Positions 7,504-18,477 are shown, counted from the first letter of the stretch. The stretch is DNA of 56,933 nucleotides from Ureibacillus thermosphaericus (GCF_012396605.1 NZ_JAAXPW010000019.1:1-56933), one strand, 5' to 3'. The notes: a model not told the origin generated them from the letters alone. Translations and numbers: made by a program.

Positions 7504-7704
7504 TTATTGTTGATCTGCTTTAAGTTCTTTTGGAGATTCGCTAGGAATAATCGCAGCTACAACCCAAACGAGTACTGTGAAAATAACAGCAACTACTAAA
7601 GTTGTAACAAAGTCAAAAACTGTAATTCCTAAAATAGAACCAACTACGTAGCTTAACATAGAAATTAACAAAATTCCCCAAATGAATGACATAATATATT
7701 GCAT
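7504..7704 (-). CDS. yjzD: YjzD-like DUF2929 small membrane protein
   Basis: 66 aa. Two hydrophobic helices (about residues 5-25 and 33-54) with a short polar tail ending in KADQQ. Size, the YVVGSILG segment and position just before fabH match the DUF2929 family of Bacillales, whose function is unknown. It is transcribed away from fabH, with GAGGTG upstream of the ATG at 7704. Confidence 0.8.
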   Translation of the reverse strand: MQYIMSFIWGILLISMLSYVVGSILGITVFDFVTTLVVAVIFTVLVWVVAAIIPSESPKELKADQQ

Positions 7705-7819
7705 TTCGTTTCACCTCTATCGAACTTTAATTACTAGTATATACTTTGCTCATCTTAATAATCATAACATAGTACGACAAAAATGAACAATAAACTTTTC
7801 GTACAAACAAATTTTTCTG

Positions 7820-7848
7820 TTGTGAATTTCATTATCATGGTCTATAAT
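7820..7848 (+). promoter_or_regulatory. Sigma-A promoter of fabH-fabF
   Basis: TTGTGA (7820-7825), a 17-base spacer and a perfect TATAAT (7843-7848). Confidence 0.7.
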
Positions 7849-7865
7849 TAAGACCAACTACTAAT
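7847..7865 (+). promoter_or_regulatory. FapR-like operator at fabH
   Basis: ATTAAGACCAACTACTAAT directly overlaps the end of the -10 box. Its imperfect dyad (ATTAAGAC and CTACTAAT) resembles FapR sites, which in Bacillus control fabH-fabF and respond to malonyl-CoA. The match was judged from memory. Confidence 0.5.
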
Positions 7866-7894
7866 CGTAAGTATTAAATTGGGGGTTAAATACC

Positions 7895-8833
7895 ATGAAT
7901 GCAGGAATTCTAGGATTAGGAAAATATGTTCCTGAAAAGATTGTAACGAATTTTGATTTAGAGAAAATTTTAGATACAAATGATGAATGGATTCGTACGC
8001 GTACAGGAATTCAAGAAAGAAGAATTGCTCGTGAAGATGAAGATTCCTCAGATATGGCATTTGAAGCGGCAAAAGAAGCTCTTGAAAACTCTGGGATTTC
8101 ACCTGAACAAATTGGATTGATTTTAGTAGCAACCGTTACTCCGGACCGTGCTTTTCCAAGTGTTGCTTGTCAATTGCAAGAACGATTAGGAGCTAGCAAT
8201 GCGGCTGCAATGGACATTTCAGCTGCCTGCTCTGGTTTTATTTATGCTCTTGCAACAGCGAAATTGTATGTGGAAAGCAACAGTTATGATTACGTTTTAG
8301 TTGTTGGTGCAGAAAAATTATCAAAAATTACGGATTGGAAAGATCGGAATACTGCTGTACTATTTGGTGATGGAGCAAGCGCTGCAGTTGTTGGTAAAGT
8401 ATCAGAGGGCAGAGGAATTTTAGCATTTGAATTAGGGGCAGATGGAACTGGCGGAAAATATTTGAAGATGAACGACGAAGATTTCATCTATATGAACGGA
8501 CGTGAAGTATTTAAATTTGCTGTGCGTCAAATGGGGGCAACAGCATTATCCGTTATTGAAAAGGCTGGATTATCAAAAGAAGATGTTGACTTCTTAGTTC
8601 CGCATCAAGCAAACATTCGCATTATGGAAGCAGCAAGAGAAAGATTAGAGCTAGATGAAGATAAACTATCAAAACGCATCCATAAATACGGTAACACATC
8701 ATCTTCTTCAATCGGTCTTGCTTTAAAAGATGAACTTGATGAAGGAAAAATTAAAGATGATGATATAGTCGTTTTAGTTGGATTTGGTGGAGGACTCACT
8801 TGGGGCGGCGCCGTAATAAAATGGGGAAAATAA
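7895..8833 (+). CDS. fabH: Beta-ketoacyl-ACP synthase III (FabH)
   Basis: 312 aa, full length. It condenses acyl-CoA primers with malonyl-ACP to start type II fatty-acid synthesis in the cytosol. The triad is visible: Cys112 in ISAACSGF, His in VPHQANIRI (about 238) and Asn in YGNTSSSS (about 268), plus the C-terminal glycine loop [11 protein letters not shown]. In branched-chain-lipid Bacillales FabH favours branched acyl-CoA primers, which is an expectation here. GGGGGT ribosome site before the ATG. fabF follows 67 bases later with no terminator between, so the two are probably an operon under the FapR-like site. Confidence 0.97.
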   Translation: MNAGILGLGKYVPEKIVTNFDLEKILDTNDEWIRTRTGIQERRIAREDEDSSDMAFEAAKEALENSGISPEQIGLILVATVTPDRAFPSVACQLQERLGASNAAAMDISAACSGFIYALATAKLYVESNSYDYVLVVGAEKLSKITDWKDRNTAVLFGDGASAAVVGKVSEGRGILAFELGADGTGGKYLKMNDEDFIYMNGREVFKFAVRQMGATALSVIEKAGLSKEDVDFLVPHQANIRIMEAARERLELDEDKLSKRIHKYGNTSSSSIGLALKDELDEGKIKDDDIVVLVGFGGGLTWGGAVIKWGK

Positions 8834-8900
8834 TAGATTTTCATATTCCAGTTATAGTAATTTATAAGTATAGTAAATCCTAAGGGGGTACTAGAGATAC

Positions 8901-10139
8901 ATGAAAAGGAGAGTAGTGATTACCGGTATAGGTGCTGTTACACCACTAGGTAATACAGTAGATGAAACCTGGTCAGCAATTAAAGAAGGGAAATCCGGCA
9001 TTGGGCCGTTAACAAGAGTCGATGCAGAATTATTCCCAGCTAAAGTTGCTGCTGAAGTAAAAGATTTTGATATTGAACAATATATTGATCGAAAAGAAGC
9101 AAGAAAGATGGACCGTTTCACTCATTACGCGCTTGCTTCTGCATTGATGGCAGTAAAAGATGCAGATTTAGTAATTAATGAAGAAAATGCTAACCGCGTT
9201 GGTGTTTGGATTGGTTCTGGAATCGGTGGGATGGAAACGTATGAACAACAATTTGAAGTGTTCCAAAAACGTGGTGCCCGCCGAGTAAGTCCATTTTTCG
9301 TTCCAATGATGATTCCAGATATGGCAAGTGGGCAAGTTTCGATTTATTTAGGAGCAAAAGGTCCAAATGCTTGTACTGTAACTGCATGTGCTTCTGGAAC
9401 AAACTCTATTGGTGATGCTTTTAAAGTGATTCAGCGCGGCGATGCAGATGTCATGATTACGGGAGGAACGGAAGCTCCAATCGTAAAAATGGCTGTTGCT
9501 GGATTCTGTTCAAGCACTGCGCTTTCGCTAAACACAGATCCAGCTACGGCATCCCGTCCATTCGATAAAGAACGCGATGGATTTGTTATGGGTGAAGGTG
9601 CAGGTATTCTTGTATTAGAAGAGTATGAACATGCAAAAGCTCGCGGTGCAAAAATTTATGCGGAAATCGTTGGATACGGTGCAACTGGTGATGCTTATCA
9701 TATTACAGCTCCAGCGCCAAATGGTGAAGGTGCTGCCCGCGCTATCCAGCAAGCTATTGAAGATGCGGGTATTGATCCTACAGAAATAGGATATATCAAT
9801 GCTCATGGAACAAGTACACCATACAATGACTTATATGAAACAATGGCTGTCAAAACTGTCTTTGGAGACCATGCATATAAATTAGCTATGAGTTCAACAA
9901 AATCCATGACAGGTCACTTGCTTGGTGCAGCGGGTGGTATTGAAGCAATCTTTACAGCATTAGCATTAAAAGAAGGAATTTTACCACCTACAATTAACTT
10001 GCATAATCCAGATCCTGAGTGTGACCTTGATTATGTACCAAATGAAGCTCGTAAAGCAGATATTCAATATGCTATGAGCAATTCCTTAGGATTTGGTGGA
10101 CATAATGCAAGCCTTGTATTCAAAAAAATAGAAGAATAA
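8901..10139 (+). CDS. fabF: Beta-ketoacyl-ACP synthase II (FabF)
   Basis: 412 aa, full length. It elongates acyl-ACP with malonyl-ACP. The catalytic residues are Cys163 (TACASGTNS), His in [11 protein letters not shown] (about 303) and His in [11 protein letters not shown] (about 340), the C-H-H set of KAS I/II enzymes. AAGGGGG lies upstream of the ATG. It is the second gene after fabH, as in B. subtilis fabHA-fabF, and ends at a strong terminator. Confidence 0.97.
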   Translation: MKRRVVITGIGAVTPLGNTVDETWSAIKEGKSGIGPLTRVDAELFPAKVAAEVKDFDIEQYIDRKEARKMDRFTHYALASALMAVKDADLVINEENANRVGVWIGSGIGGMETYEQQFEVFQKRGARRVSPFFVPMMIPDMASGQVSIYLGAKGPNACTVTACASGTNSIGDAFKVIQRGDADVMITGGTEAPIVKMAVAGFCSSTALSLNTDPATASRPFDKERDGFVMGEGAGILVLEEYEHAKARGAKIYAEIVGYGATGDAYHITAPAPNGEGAARAIQQAIEDAGIDPTEIGYINAHGTSTPYNDLYETMAVKTVFGDHAYKLAMSSTKSMTGHLLGAAGGIEAIFTALALKEGILPPTINLHNPDPECDLDYVPNEARKADIQYAMSNSLGFGGHNASLVFKKIEE

Positions 10140-10160
10140 AAAAATTGTCGATAAGTAAAA

Positions 10161-10191
10161 TGCGTTTAGCTCAAAGCTAAACGCATTTTTA
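10161..10191 (+). terminator. Terminator of fabH-fabF
   Basis: A perfect 11-bp stem TGCGTTTAGCT/AGCTAAACGCA with a 3-base loop, followed by five T. Confidence 0.93.
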
Positions 10192-10231
10192 CTTCATTTG
10201 ATGAATAATAAGAGTAGTAAAGGATGGTGGC

Positions 10232-11414
<1,183 letters not shown>

Positions 11415-11425
11415 CTATTTTTATC

Positions 11426-11675
11426 CATAAAAAAACATCAAACGACCAATACAAATTGTATTGGGACGAATGATGTATATCCGCGGTACCACCCAGTTTG
11501 CCTTAAACGGCCACTCTCGATTCTTCGTAACGTGAAGTGTACGAGCTTTACTACTCACTTTCGTAAAGCCAACTCGAAAGTCCATTCCATTTGCTCTGCG
11601 ATCTGTTTTCACCTACCACAGACTCTCTAAACGCAGAAATCAAATGTACTACTCTTCGTCATCGTTGTTCAATGT
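11426..11675 (-). ncRNA. T-box leader (tRNA-Trp-sensing) of trpS
   Basis: Read on the minus strand: the AGAGAGTC block and GGTAGGTGAAAA of stem I, a TGGACT segment whose UGG fits a Trp specifier, then the invariant T-box GGGTGGTACCGCGG (11489-11502), then a strong terminator hairpin (about 11426-11476, CCCAATACAA/TTGTATTGG) with a seven-T run. The T-box bulge can pair with the free NCCA end of uncharged tRNA to form the antiterminator. Outer limits are approximate. Confidence 0.93.
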
Positions 11676-12102
11676 ATATATTCGGTAAATTATGAGTGAA
11701 TTATAAAGTAATTCAAAGGAAAAATCAAACGTGAAAAATTTTTCATTTTGGAATGAGATGAAAAAGATTTGGGTAGTATGGTAGTAGGAAAATGTAAGGA
11801 AATTTTATTAATAAATATAGAAATTCTCGATTGTCGTTATCTAATTGAGAAAATGAATTGGAAGATAAAGGAGGGGAGAAAATACAACTTTAGTAGGAAA
11901 TTTTATGTTAATTGTGAAAAAAAGCTAAGATTCACGAATGTTTTTTTAAATTTATCATATGAATATGTGAATTTTTCAATTATCCTATATTCAAAAGAAA
12001 AAGAATGTTGTATAATTGATACAGAATTTAAAATGATATTAATTCTAAATAAATAATAAAGCATAGATGCCTTTGATTTATATATAGAAGGGAAGTGTAA
12101 CA

Positions 12103-12501
12103 ATGATTGTAACATTATTTACATCACCTAGTTGTACATCATGTAGAAAAGCGAAAGCTTGGCTAGAGCAACATGATATTCCATATAGAGAACGAAATAT
12201 TTTTTCAGAACCGCTAACAATTAGTGAAATTAAAGAAATATTACGAATGACAGAGGATGGAACTGACGAAATTATTTCTACACGCTCTAAAGTATTCCAA
12301 AAGTTAAACGTTGATGTGGAAAGTTTACCTTTACAAAAATTATATGAATTAATCCAAGAGCATCCAGGATTACTCCGAAGACCAATTATTTTAGATGAGA
12401 AGCGTCTGCAAGTTGGTTACAATGAAGATGAAATCCGTCGATTTTTACCTCGAAAAGTACGTGCTTATCAATTAATGGAAGCCCAAAAAATGGTCAATTA
12501 A
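12103..12501 (+). CDS. spx: Global regulator Spx
   Basis: 132 aa ArsC-fold protein that binds the RNA polymerase alpha C-terminal domain and drives disulfide-stress genes. The redox switch CTSC (residues 11-14) and the RxxRK-type binding surface are intact, and the sequence is almost co-linear with B. subtilis Spx, including [26 protein letters not shown] at 12011-12016 upstream is a likely -10. The gene sits next to mecA, and its adaptor for ClpXP degradation (spxH) is in the same window. The 690 bases upstream hold the trpS T-box and AT-rich DNA with no credible gene. Confidence 0.96.
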   Translation: MIVTLFTSPSCTSCRKAKAWLEQHDIPYRERNIFSEPLTISEIKEILRMTEDGTDEIISTRSKVFQKLNVDVESLPLQKLYELIQEHPGLLRRPIILDEKRLQVGYNEDEIRRFLPRKVRAYQLMEAQKMVN

Positions 12502-12516
12502 TCATATAATGTAGTG

Positions 12517-12567
12517 AAAAAGTGTAAATTCAGTCAACGTTTGTTTGACTTGTTTACGCTTTTTTTA
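12517..12567 (+). terminator. Terminator of spx
   Basis: A long imperfect stem (AAAAAG-GTAAA-AGTCAA with TTGACT-GTTTAC-CTTTTTTT) follows the stop codon. The remaining 330 bases to mecA hold only the candidate promoter listed next. Confidence 0.88.
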
Positions 12568-12625
12568 TTGCATTTTTATTATGAATTCCTTCATAAAGAA
12601 AATTCATCCTTTTTTCACTTAATAC

Positions 12626-12654
12626 TTGATTTAATTGATATTGTCATCTACAAT
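12626..12654 (+). promoter_or_regulatory. Candidate mecA promoter
   Basis: TTGATT (12626-12631), a 17-base spacer and TACAAT (12649-12654). It would leave an untranslated leader of about 230 bases before mecA. Confidence 0.45.
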
Positions 12655-12894
12655 TTTGAATAATTCAAATAATTTTATTTGAAGGGTGTTTTTCCTTTTC
12701 ATTTTCTATTAGTTCATCATACAATAGAATCATAGAATGAAACATAAATATTCATTAAGCGTTTTGTTCTGTATACCAAAGGAAGTAAAGGGGAAAGGCA
12801 CTAAAGAATTGGGGTGTATTTTACTCCGATTCAAACATACTAAGTACACGCTTTCGGTTTTTCAACCAATGACTGTGAAGGGAGTTGAAGTCTC

Positions 12895-13539
12895 ATGGAC
12901 ATCGAACGCGTAAATGAAAATACAATAAAGCTCTTTATCACATATCGTGATATTGAGGATCGCGGTTATAGCCGTGAAGAAATATGGTATAACAGAGCAA
13001 AAGGCGAAGAGTTATTTTGGGATATGATTGGTGAAATTAACACAGAAGAATATTTCGATTTAGATGGCCCAATTTGGATACACGTGAATGCTTCAGAACA
13101 AGGTTTAGAAGTAATCGTCACACGTGCCAATGTAAATGATTCAGATCCAAGCTCTCTGTTCTCTAATTTTGATGAACATCATGAAGCTACAGTTAACCAT
13201 AAAGACCCGTTCAATCCCTTCGAAGATGATGATGTGTTAAATCATGAAGGAATTGCGAACATGTCATTATATAAATTCAAGGATATCGACGAAATTATTC
13301 CAGTAGCAAATCGATTAGTGGAGTACGGCTTGCACACTTCTTTATATAAATATGAAAATTATTACTATATTGCCATCGATTTTGCTGGTGTGAATGATAG
13401 TGCAACTCGTCAAAATATACGCTCGATTTTAAATGAATATTTAACAAGTTCAAAAATGACAATATATCGTTTAAAAGAGTACGGTACAGCGATCATGGAA
13501 GAAGATTGCTTGGAAACAATTGTTCATTACTTTAATTAA
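12895..13539 (+). CDS. mecA: Adaptor protein MecA
   Basis: 214 aa. MecA recruits substrates such as ComK to ClpC-ClpP and is needed for ClpC oligomerisation. The N-terminal half begins MDIERVNENTIKLFITY, the family signature. An acidic linker (about 85-120) leads to a C-terminal ClpC-binding domain with YRLKEYGTAIMEE. AAGGGAGTTG lies before the ATG. It is followed by coiA, another competence-linked gene, but a terminator separates them. Confidence 0.95.
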   Translation: MDIERVNENTIKLFITYRDIEDRGYSREEIWYNRAKGEELFWDMIGEINTEEYFDLDGPIWIHVNASEQGLEVIVTRANVNDSDPSSLFSNFDEHHEATVNHKDPFNPFEDDDVLNHEGIANMSLYKFKDIDEIIPVANRLVEYGLHTSLYKYENYYYIAIDFAGVNDSATRQNIRSILNEYLTSSKMTIYRLKEYGTAIMEEDCLETIVHYFN

Positions 13540-13541
13540 AT

Positions 13542-13568
13542 GTGCCTAGGTGTAGGCACTTTTTTTTA
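13542..13568 (+). terminator. Terminator of mecA
   Basis: A perfect 7-bp stem GTGCCTA/TAGGCAC with a 4-base loop, followed by nine T. Confidence 0.92.
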
Positions 13569-13678
13569 TGTTAATATTTTGAATTTCAGTTAATCTCCCC
13601 CTTGAAAAATATATCTTTTTGTATGCTCTTGTCAATCCTAAAATTCTACCATAAAATGGTGTGAAAAGGGGGGGTTTT

Positions 13679-14815
13679 GTGCTTGTAGCAATTACAGAAA
13701 ATCAAGAACGATTTGTGATTGATTCCACAATTCCTCATACAACATTAAAACGCCTTAGAGAAGAAAGACAATTCTATTGCCCACAATGTGGTGAAAAACT
13801 CCAATTGAAAATTGGAACCGTTAAAATGCCTCACTTTGCTCACATTTCAATAAGTCATTGCGAGTCTTATTTTTCTGAAGGTGAAACAATACAACATCTC
13901 CAAGGAAAAGAACAGCTGTTTCAACTTTTTCGATATCTTCAAATTCCCGTATTGCTAGAGCCTTATATAGCTGAACTAAATCAACGACCAGATCTGCTAA
14001 TAAATTTAAATGGATATCAGTATGCAATCGAATTCCAATGTAGTCCAATAAAGCATCAACGATTTCTTGAGCGAAATAGCGGTTACAATCAAAAAAATAT
14101 CCAACCTATTTGGATTGCATTGACTCCTGTTCAAAAAATAAAAGAAAATGGCTTACAAAAAATTACCCTTCCCCATCAACTCCAACAATTTATTACTAGC
14201 GAAAAGAAAGCAAAATATTTAATGACATATAATCCAAATACAAAGCAATTTTTGTATATATCTAACCTCATTCATTTAAAGGGAATTAGTTATTTATCAA
14301 AAATTAGTCCTCTCCCACTATTAAAACAAAAATTCCCATTTTATATACCGAGGCCTTTTACAGAAAAGGAATTTTCCAATGTATTAAATGCATACCATAA
14401 TTTTATCAATCAATTTTTAAAATCAAGGGTATTATTTAGCCGAAAAGGTGTAAATGATTTATTTTTGAGAAGTGTTTATGAGCTGCGAATAGACCTTTAT
14501 CAATTTCCAATATTTTTAGGGATTCCTATTTGCGGAAATGAAGCATTTCATGTATGTGCAATAGAATGGCAAACTGAACTAATGTATTTTATTCATTTAT
14601 TGGGAATTAAGGTACATGCAATCAATCAAAAAGTAATAATTGACTTTTTACGATGGTCAAAGCGGGCATGTACGAGTGAGGCTATACAAGTTGTTAATCG
14701 ATATGTAGAACTTCTCAAAGATTTGTCTGTGGAAGATATGATGAGCACAGTGAAGGAAGAACAATTAGAGGAATTGCTATATAGGCAATTTCTTGCAACA
14801 AGAGGAAAATATTGA
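13679..14815 (+). CDS. coiA: Competence protein CoiA (YjbF-like)
   Basis: 378 aa from GTG at 13679; the AAGGGGGGG ribosome site lies between this codon and an upstream in-frame GTG, which excludes the longer form. An N-terminal zinc-finger-like CPQC appears near residue 34. A nuclease-like core follows, with RPDLLI (about 103) and YAIEFQCS (about 115), the PD...ExQ pattern of restriction-endonuclease folds. The rest is helical and conserved only within CoiA. The family is needed for transformation after DNA uptake, acting in the cytosol on incoming DNA; the enzymatic activity is an inference. It keeps its place between mecA and pepF. Confidence 0.9.
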   Translation: MLVAITENQERFVIDSTIPHTTLKRLREERQFYCPQCGEKLQLKIGTVKMPHFAHISISHCESYFSEGETIQHLQGKEQLFQLFRYLQIPVLLEPYIAELNQRPDLLINLNGYQYAIEFQCSPIKHQRFLERNSGYNQKNIQPIWIALTPVQKIKENGLQKITLPHQLQQFITSEKKAKYLMTYNPNTKQFLYISNLIHLKGISYLSKISPLPLLKQKFPFYIPRPFTEKEFSNVLNAYHNFINQFLKSRVLFSRKGVNDLFLRSVYELRIDLYQFPIFLGIPICGNEAFHVCAIEWQTELMYFIHLLGIKVHAINQKVIIDFLRWSKRACTSEAIQVVNRYVELLKDLSVEDMMSTVKEEQLEELLYRQFLATRGKY

Positions 14816-14860
14816 GAAAATATGATTGTGAAAAAAATTTATCATTACGGGGGCATTGAC

Positions 14861-16666
14861 ATGGCAAAAAAATTATTAACACGTGATGAAGTGCCTGTCG
14901 AATTGACTTGGGATTTATCAACAATTTTCCCTTCAGACGAGGCATGGGAGGAAGAATTTAAACAGATTGAGCAATTAATTTCAGAAGCAGAAAAGTATAA
15001 AGGGAAAGCAACAGAAAGCGCAAAAAGTTTATATGAAACATTGCAATTTAGCGACAAAATTTCTGAGCGCTTCGGGAATTTATACGTATATAGTCATTTG
15101 AAACACGATGAAGATACGACGAAAAGCAAATATCAAGGGATGGAAAGCCGTGCACGTTCTCTAGGAGCAAAGATTAATGCGGCATGGTCTTTCTTAACTC
15201 CTGAAATTTTAACTTTATCGGAAGAACAAATACAACAATATTTAGAAGAATACGAACCGTTGCGTCTATATGAGCAAATGTTTAAAGAATTAAATTTACA
15301 GCGCCCACATGTATTATCGGCCGATAAAGAAGCTATATTAGCACAATTTTCAGAAGTGACAAGCTCTCCGGGTACTACTTTCAGCGCTTTGAATAATGCA
15401 GATTTAGAGTTTCCAACTATCAAGAATGAAGATGGCGAAGAAGTACAACTGACTCATGGAAACTACATCACATTTTTAGAAAGTGAAGATCGTGAAGTAA
15501 GAAAAAATGCTTTTAAAGCGATGTATGATACGTACGGCAAGTATATTAATACTTTTGCTTCCACATTAGCAGGCAACGTAAAATCACATAATGTTTATGC
15601 AAGAATCCGGAACTACGATTCTGCTCGTCATCGCGCATTAGCAGGCAACCATATACCTGAAAAGGTCTATGATCAATTAATTGAAACGATACACGAATAC
15701 TTACCAGCACTTCACCGCTATGTATCATTGCGTAAAAAAGTGCTCGATGTGGATGAATTGCACATGTATGATTTATTCGTACCTCTTGTGAAAAAAGTGA
15801 AAATGGATATGCCTTATGAAAAAGCAAAAGATATTATGGTGAAAAGCTTTGCTCCATTAGGGGAAGAATATCAAACTATCGTCCAAGAAGGATTAAATAG
15901 CCGCTGGGTAGATGTAATGGAGAATAAAGGAAAACGAAGCGGAGCATATTCTTCAGGGACATACGGCACGAATCCGTACGTATTAATGAACTGGCAAAAT
16001 AATATTGATAATTTATTTACGTTAGCCCATGAATTTGGACATAGTATGCATAGTTACTATACTCGGAAAAATCAACCGTATCCTTATGCGGATTACTCCA
16101 TTTTCGTGGCGGAAGTAGCTTCTACATGTAACGAGGAGCTTTTATTCGATTATTTATTAAAAACGACGGAAGATAAACAAGTGAAAGTTTACTTACTCAA
16201 TCATTGGCTCGATAGTTTCAGAAGTACGGTTTATCGCCAAACAATGTTTGCTGAATTTGAACATATGATTCATGAAATGGATCGAAATGGTGAGGCGCTT
16301 ACTGCTGAACATCTTACAGAAATTTATTATGATTTAAATAAACAATATTTCGGTGATGAAATGACGGTAGATGAAGAAATTGGCTTGGAATGGGCGAGAA
16401 TACCACACTTCTATTACAATTACTATGTATATCAATATGCAACAGGGCAAAGTGCAGCAGTTGCTTTAAGCCGTCAAATTTTAGAAGAAGGACGTCCTGC
16501 AGTAGATCGCTATATTAACAACTTCTTAAAAGCGGGATGTTCTGATTTCCCAATTGAAGTATTGCGAAAAGCTGGTGTAGATATGGAATCAAGAGAACCA
16601 ATCGCTCAAGCTTGCAAAGTATTTGAAGAAAAACTCAATCAATTAGAATCACTGTTATTGAAATAG
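14861..16666 (+). CDS. pepF: Oligoendopeptidase F (M3 metallopeptidase)
   Basis: 601 aa, cytosolic zinc peptidase that cleaves short peptides. The metal site is HEFGHSMHSYY (His390-Glu391-His394) with the downstream glutamate in EVASTCNEELL. An N-terminal oligopeptidase-F domain covers about residues 110-180. The ATG at 14861 has an ACGGGGGC site upstream and is preferred to the in-frame ATG at 14822, which would add 13 unconserved residues. It follows coiA by 45 bases and probably shares its transcript. Confidence 0.95.
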   Translation: MAKKLLTRDEVPVELTWDLSTIFPSDEAWEEEFKQIEQLISEAEKYKGKATESAKSLYETLQFSDKISERFGNLYVYSHLKHDEDTTKSKYQGMESRARSLGAKINAAWSFLTPEILTLSEEQIQQYLEEYEPLRLYEQMFKELNLQRPHVLSADKEAILAQFSEVTSSPGTTFSALNNADLEFPTIKNEDGEEVQLTHGNYITFLESEDREVRKNAFKAMYDTYGKYINTFASTLAGNVKSHNVYARIRNYDSARHRALAGNHIPEKVYDQLIETIHEYLPALHRYVSLRKKVLDVDELHMYDLFVPLVKKVKMDMPYEKAKDIMVKSFAPLGEEYQTIVQEGLNSRWVDVMENKGKRSGAYSSGTYGTNPYVLMNWQNNIDNLFTLAHEFGHSMHSYYTRKNQPYPYADYSIFVAEVASTCNEELLFDYLLKTTEDKQVKVYLLNHWLDSFRSTVYRQTMFAEFEHMIHEMDRNGEALTAEHLTEIYYDLNKQYFGDEMTVDEEIGLEWARIPHFYYNYYVYQYATGQSAAVALSRQILEEGRPAVDRYINNFLKAGCSDFPIEVLRKAGVDMESREPIAQACKVFEEKLNQLESLLLK

Positions 16667-16712
16667 TGAATTACTGTATAACTCATACGGTAAAATACAC
16701 ATTAAAGTTAGT

Positions 16713-16760
16713 AAAAAAGCTTCAAAAGAGTTAATAAAATCTCTTTTGAAGCTTTTTTTT
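16713..16760 (+). terminator. Terminator of coiA-pepF
   Basis: A stem GCTTCAAAAGAG/CTCTTTTGAAGC is followed by eight T. Confidence 0.93.
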
Positions 16761-17051
16761 CTTGAAATAAAAGTTTTTAATGTATAATTTTTTTTGACGA
16801 TTTTATTTAGAGAATGTGAACGTTTTTTGAAGTACATATATAGCTTTTACAATCTTGATTGTTCCTAATTTTTCAATAATTTTTACAAGTTTCATGAAAG
16901 TGTTTACATTATGTCGAATTTGTGAAATTCCATTAAACTTTATTGCACAAATTATTATTCCATGATAAATTAAAAACGTGAAATAAATCACATATCAAAC
17001 ATACACCCCTTTGTTTGAACGTGAACATTTCTCCCATCCCCTTTGTGTAAG

Positions 17052-17080
17052 GAGGCATTTGCTGCAGCAAATGCCTCTTT
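17052..17080 (+). terminator. 26-bp perfect palindrome with short T tail, orphan terminator
   Basis: GAGGCATTTGCTG and its exact complement CAGCAAATGCCTC meet at a CTGCAG centre and are followed by TTTT. pepF already ended at 16760, so no known gene uses this site. A weak promoter (TTGCAC, a 17-base spacer, TAAATT) lies about 80 bases upstream, so it could end a short non-coding RNA. The rest of 16761-17166 is AT-rich and shows nothing else. Confidence 0.5.
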
Positions 17081-17166
17081 TACTTTATTCTCATCAATGA
17101 TACATTCGCACCAAAAGACCTGTAATAAATCTTTCTCTTTTAACAACATAGCTTTGGTTAAAAAAA

Positions 17167-17200
17167 CAAAAAAAACGTAGACATGCTATATCATGTCTAC
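17167..17200 (-). terminator. Terminator of the yjbK-yjbJ / globin-spxH strand
   Basis: On the minus strand a perfect 9-bp stem GTAGACATG/CATGTCTAC is followed by a T run of eight. Confidence 0.92.
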
Positions 17201-17254
17201 ATTCAGAAAAGCATCTAGATATTCTATCATTATCAAAAATTTAATCCACAATTA

Positions 17255-18079
17255 CTAGAGTGAAAAAGAAGATGATTTTAAACGCCATAATGTAACAGCA
17301 TCATTTGAAACACGTTCGATTTTTTGTTGTAACATCCGTTTTTTCAATTCTCTTTCCGCATCGCTCATGGATATCGAATAGATGCTTGCCACTTCATCGG
17401 TTGTTAAGTATTGAAAACGTTGGAATAACTCTTCGAATGTTGGTAACGGTTTACTGACGATTTCTTCATCCAACATTTCCTGCAATATTTGAACGTATAT
17501 TTCATAGGAATACATTCCACTTACTTTTAGACCTTCATCTTCAATGCATTCATTAAAGAATACAATGCTCGGCACTTCATCAACTTCCATTTCACGAGTG
17601 ATATATAAATCACATTGAAAAGCACGCACCGCTTCTTTTGATCCGAAATCTTTAATAAATTCCTCTTGGTCTAATGTTGCTTCCTTCGCAATTTCTACTA
17701 AAGCTGAATAGGAATGAACATTTTTAGTTCCCAACAATGCATGTTCCTGCAATTTTCTAATATAACGATTTGCTGCTTTTTTACCTTGTAATTCTGCTGC
17801 TTTAATGGCAAGTGAGGGTAAGGCAGGATGAGTAATATCCACATCAGTACCTGTTAAGCACCCTTTGATACGTCTAGTAACACAGTTTAAAGTTTGTAGT
17901 TCTGTGCTCAGTACGTATCGCCAAGTGAAATAATGCTCGTATTCCAATTGTAGCTTTTTTAACATTGACTGTAATTTAAAGGCATTTGGACAAAGCGGGT
18001 CAATAAAAATATAAAGTTCAATTGGTTTTGTCGTCTTCGTGGATGCGACAGGTTCTGACAGTAGCTGGATATTATTCAA
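17255..18079 (-). CDS. spxH: ClpXP adaptor SpxH (YjbH), DsbA-like
   Basis: 274 aa thioredoxin/DsbA-fold protein. The fold start is IELYIFIDPLCPNAFKL (about residues 20-36). B. subtilis YjbH begins with a longer His/Cys-rich zinc-binding segment and has CPEC at this site (recalled). Here the N-terminus is short and has no such cluster, and the site is CPNA, so the second cysteine is missing. The role is to deliver Spx to ClpXP, and spx is also in this window. The gene starts inside the stop of the globin gene (ATGA overlap), showing translational coupling. Confidence 0.88.
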   Translation of the reverse strand: MNNIQLLSEPVASTKTTKPIELYIFIDPLCPNAFKLQSMLKKLQLEYEHYFTWRYVLSTELQTLNCVTRRIKGCLTGTDVDITHPALPSLAIKAAELQGKKAANRYIRKLQEHALLGTKNVHSYSALVEIAKEATLDQEEFIKDFGSKEAVRAFQCDLYITREMEVDEVPSIVFFNECIEDEGLKVSGMYSYEIYVQILQEMLDEEIVSKPLPTFEELFQRFQYLTTDEVASIYSISMSDAERELKKRMLQQKIERVSNDAVTLWRLKSSSFSL

Positions 18080-18477
18080 TCTAATCCCCCCTCATCCTCA
18101 CTCGGAGTATTAATCATATGATGCGCTGTTAAAACAAGACGTTGGAAATATTGTTCACGAAATGGGCCTTCAAGTCCTACTTCATCCATCGCTTCACTCA
18201 TACATTCCAGCCAAGCTTGAGCATGGTCTGGAGTGATTTTAAAGCGCATATGTCTTGCTCTCATCATCGGATGACCATGTTCTTGAGTATATAAATTCGG
18301 ACCACCTAAATATTGCGTTTGGAATTGTATTTGTTTGCGAATTGTTTCTTTTAAATCTTCTGGAAACAATGGACGGAGTAATGGATGGACATCAACTCGT
18401 TTATAAAATGCATGAATAAGCTTTTCTAACTTTTCAGCACCAATTTCCTCATAAGGAACCATATACTTTCGATTCAT
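18076..18477 (-). CDS. yjbI: Truncated haemoglobin, group II (YjbI-like)
   Basis: 133 aa 2/2 globin. Typical features are FYKRVDVHPLLRPLFP (B-C region), QFQTQYLGGP (E helix), the proximal histidine in RARHMRFKI (about residue 77) and the group II tryptophan in AWLECM. It binds haem and probably handles O2, NO or peroxide. It overlaps spxH by four bases as an operon, the same pair as in B. subtilis, where the globin helps protect the thiol-sensitive adaptor system (recalled). Confidence 0.95.
   Translation of the reverse strand: MNRKYMVPYEEIGAEKLEKLIHAFYKRVDVHPLLRPLFPEDLKETIRKQIQFQTQYLGGPNLYTQEHGHPMMRARHMRFKITPDHAQAWLECMSEAMDEVGLEGPFREQYFQRLVLTAHHMINTPSEDEGGLD

Noticed and set aside
11421-11612. 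63-codon minus-strand frame before trpS
   Set aside because: It is a chance frame inside the T-box leader RNA.
11769-12056. 95-codon plus-strand frame upstream of spx
   Set aside because: Very AT-rich, Ile/Lys/Asn-heavy composition, TTG start without ribosome site, and it runs through the likely spx promoter.
16655-16991. Two minus-strand frames of about 60 codons after pepF
   Set aside because: They read through the pepF terminator or AT-rich DNA, have no ribosome site and no recognisable protein features.
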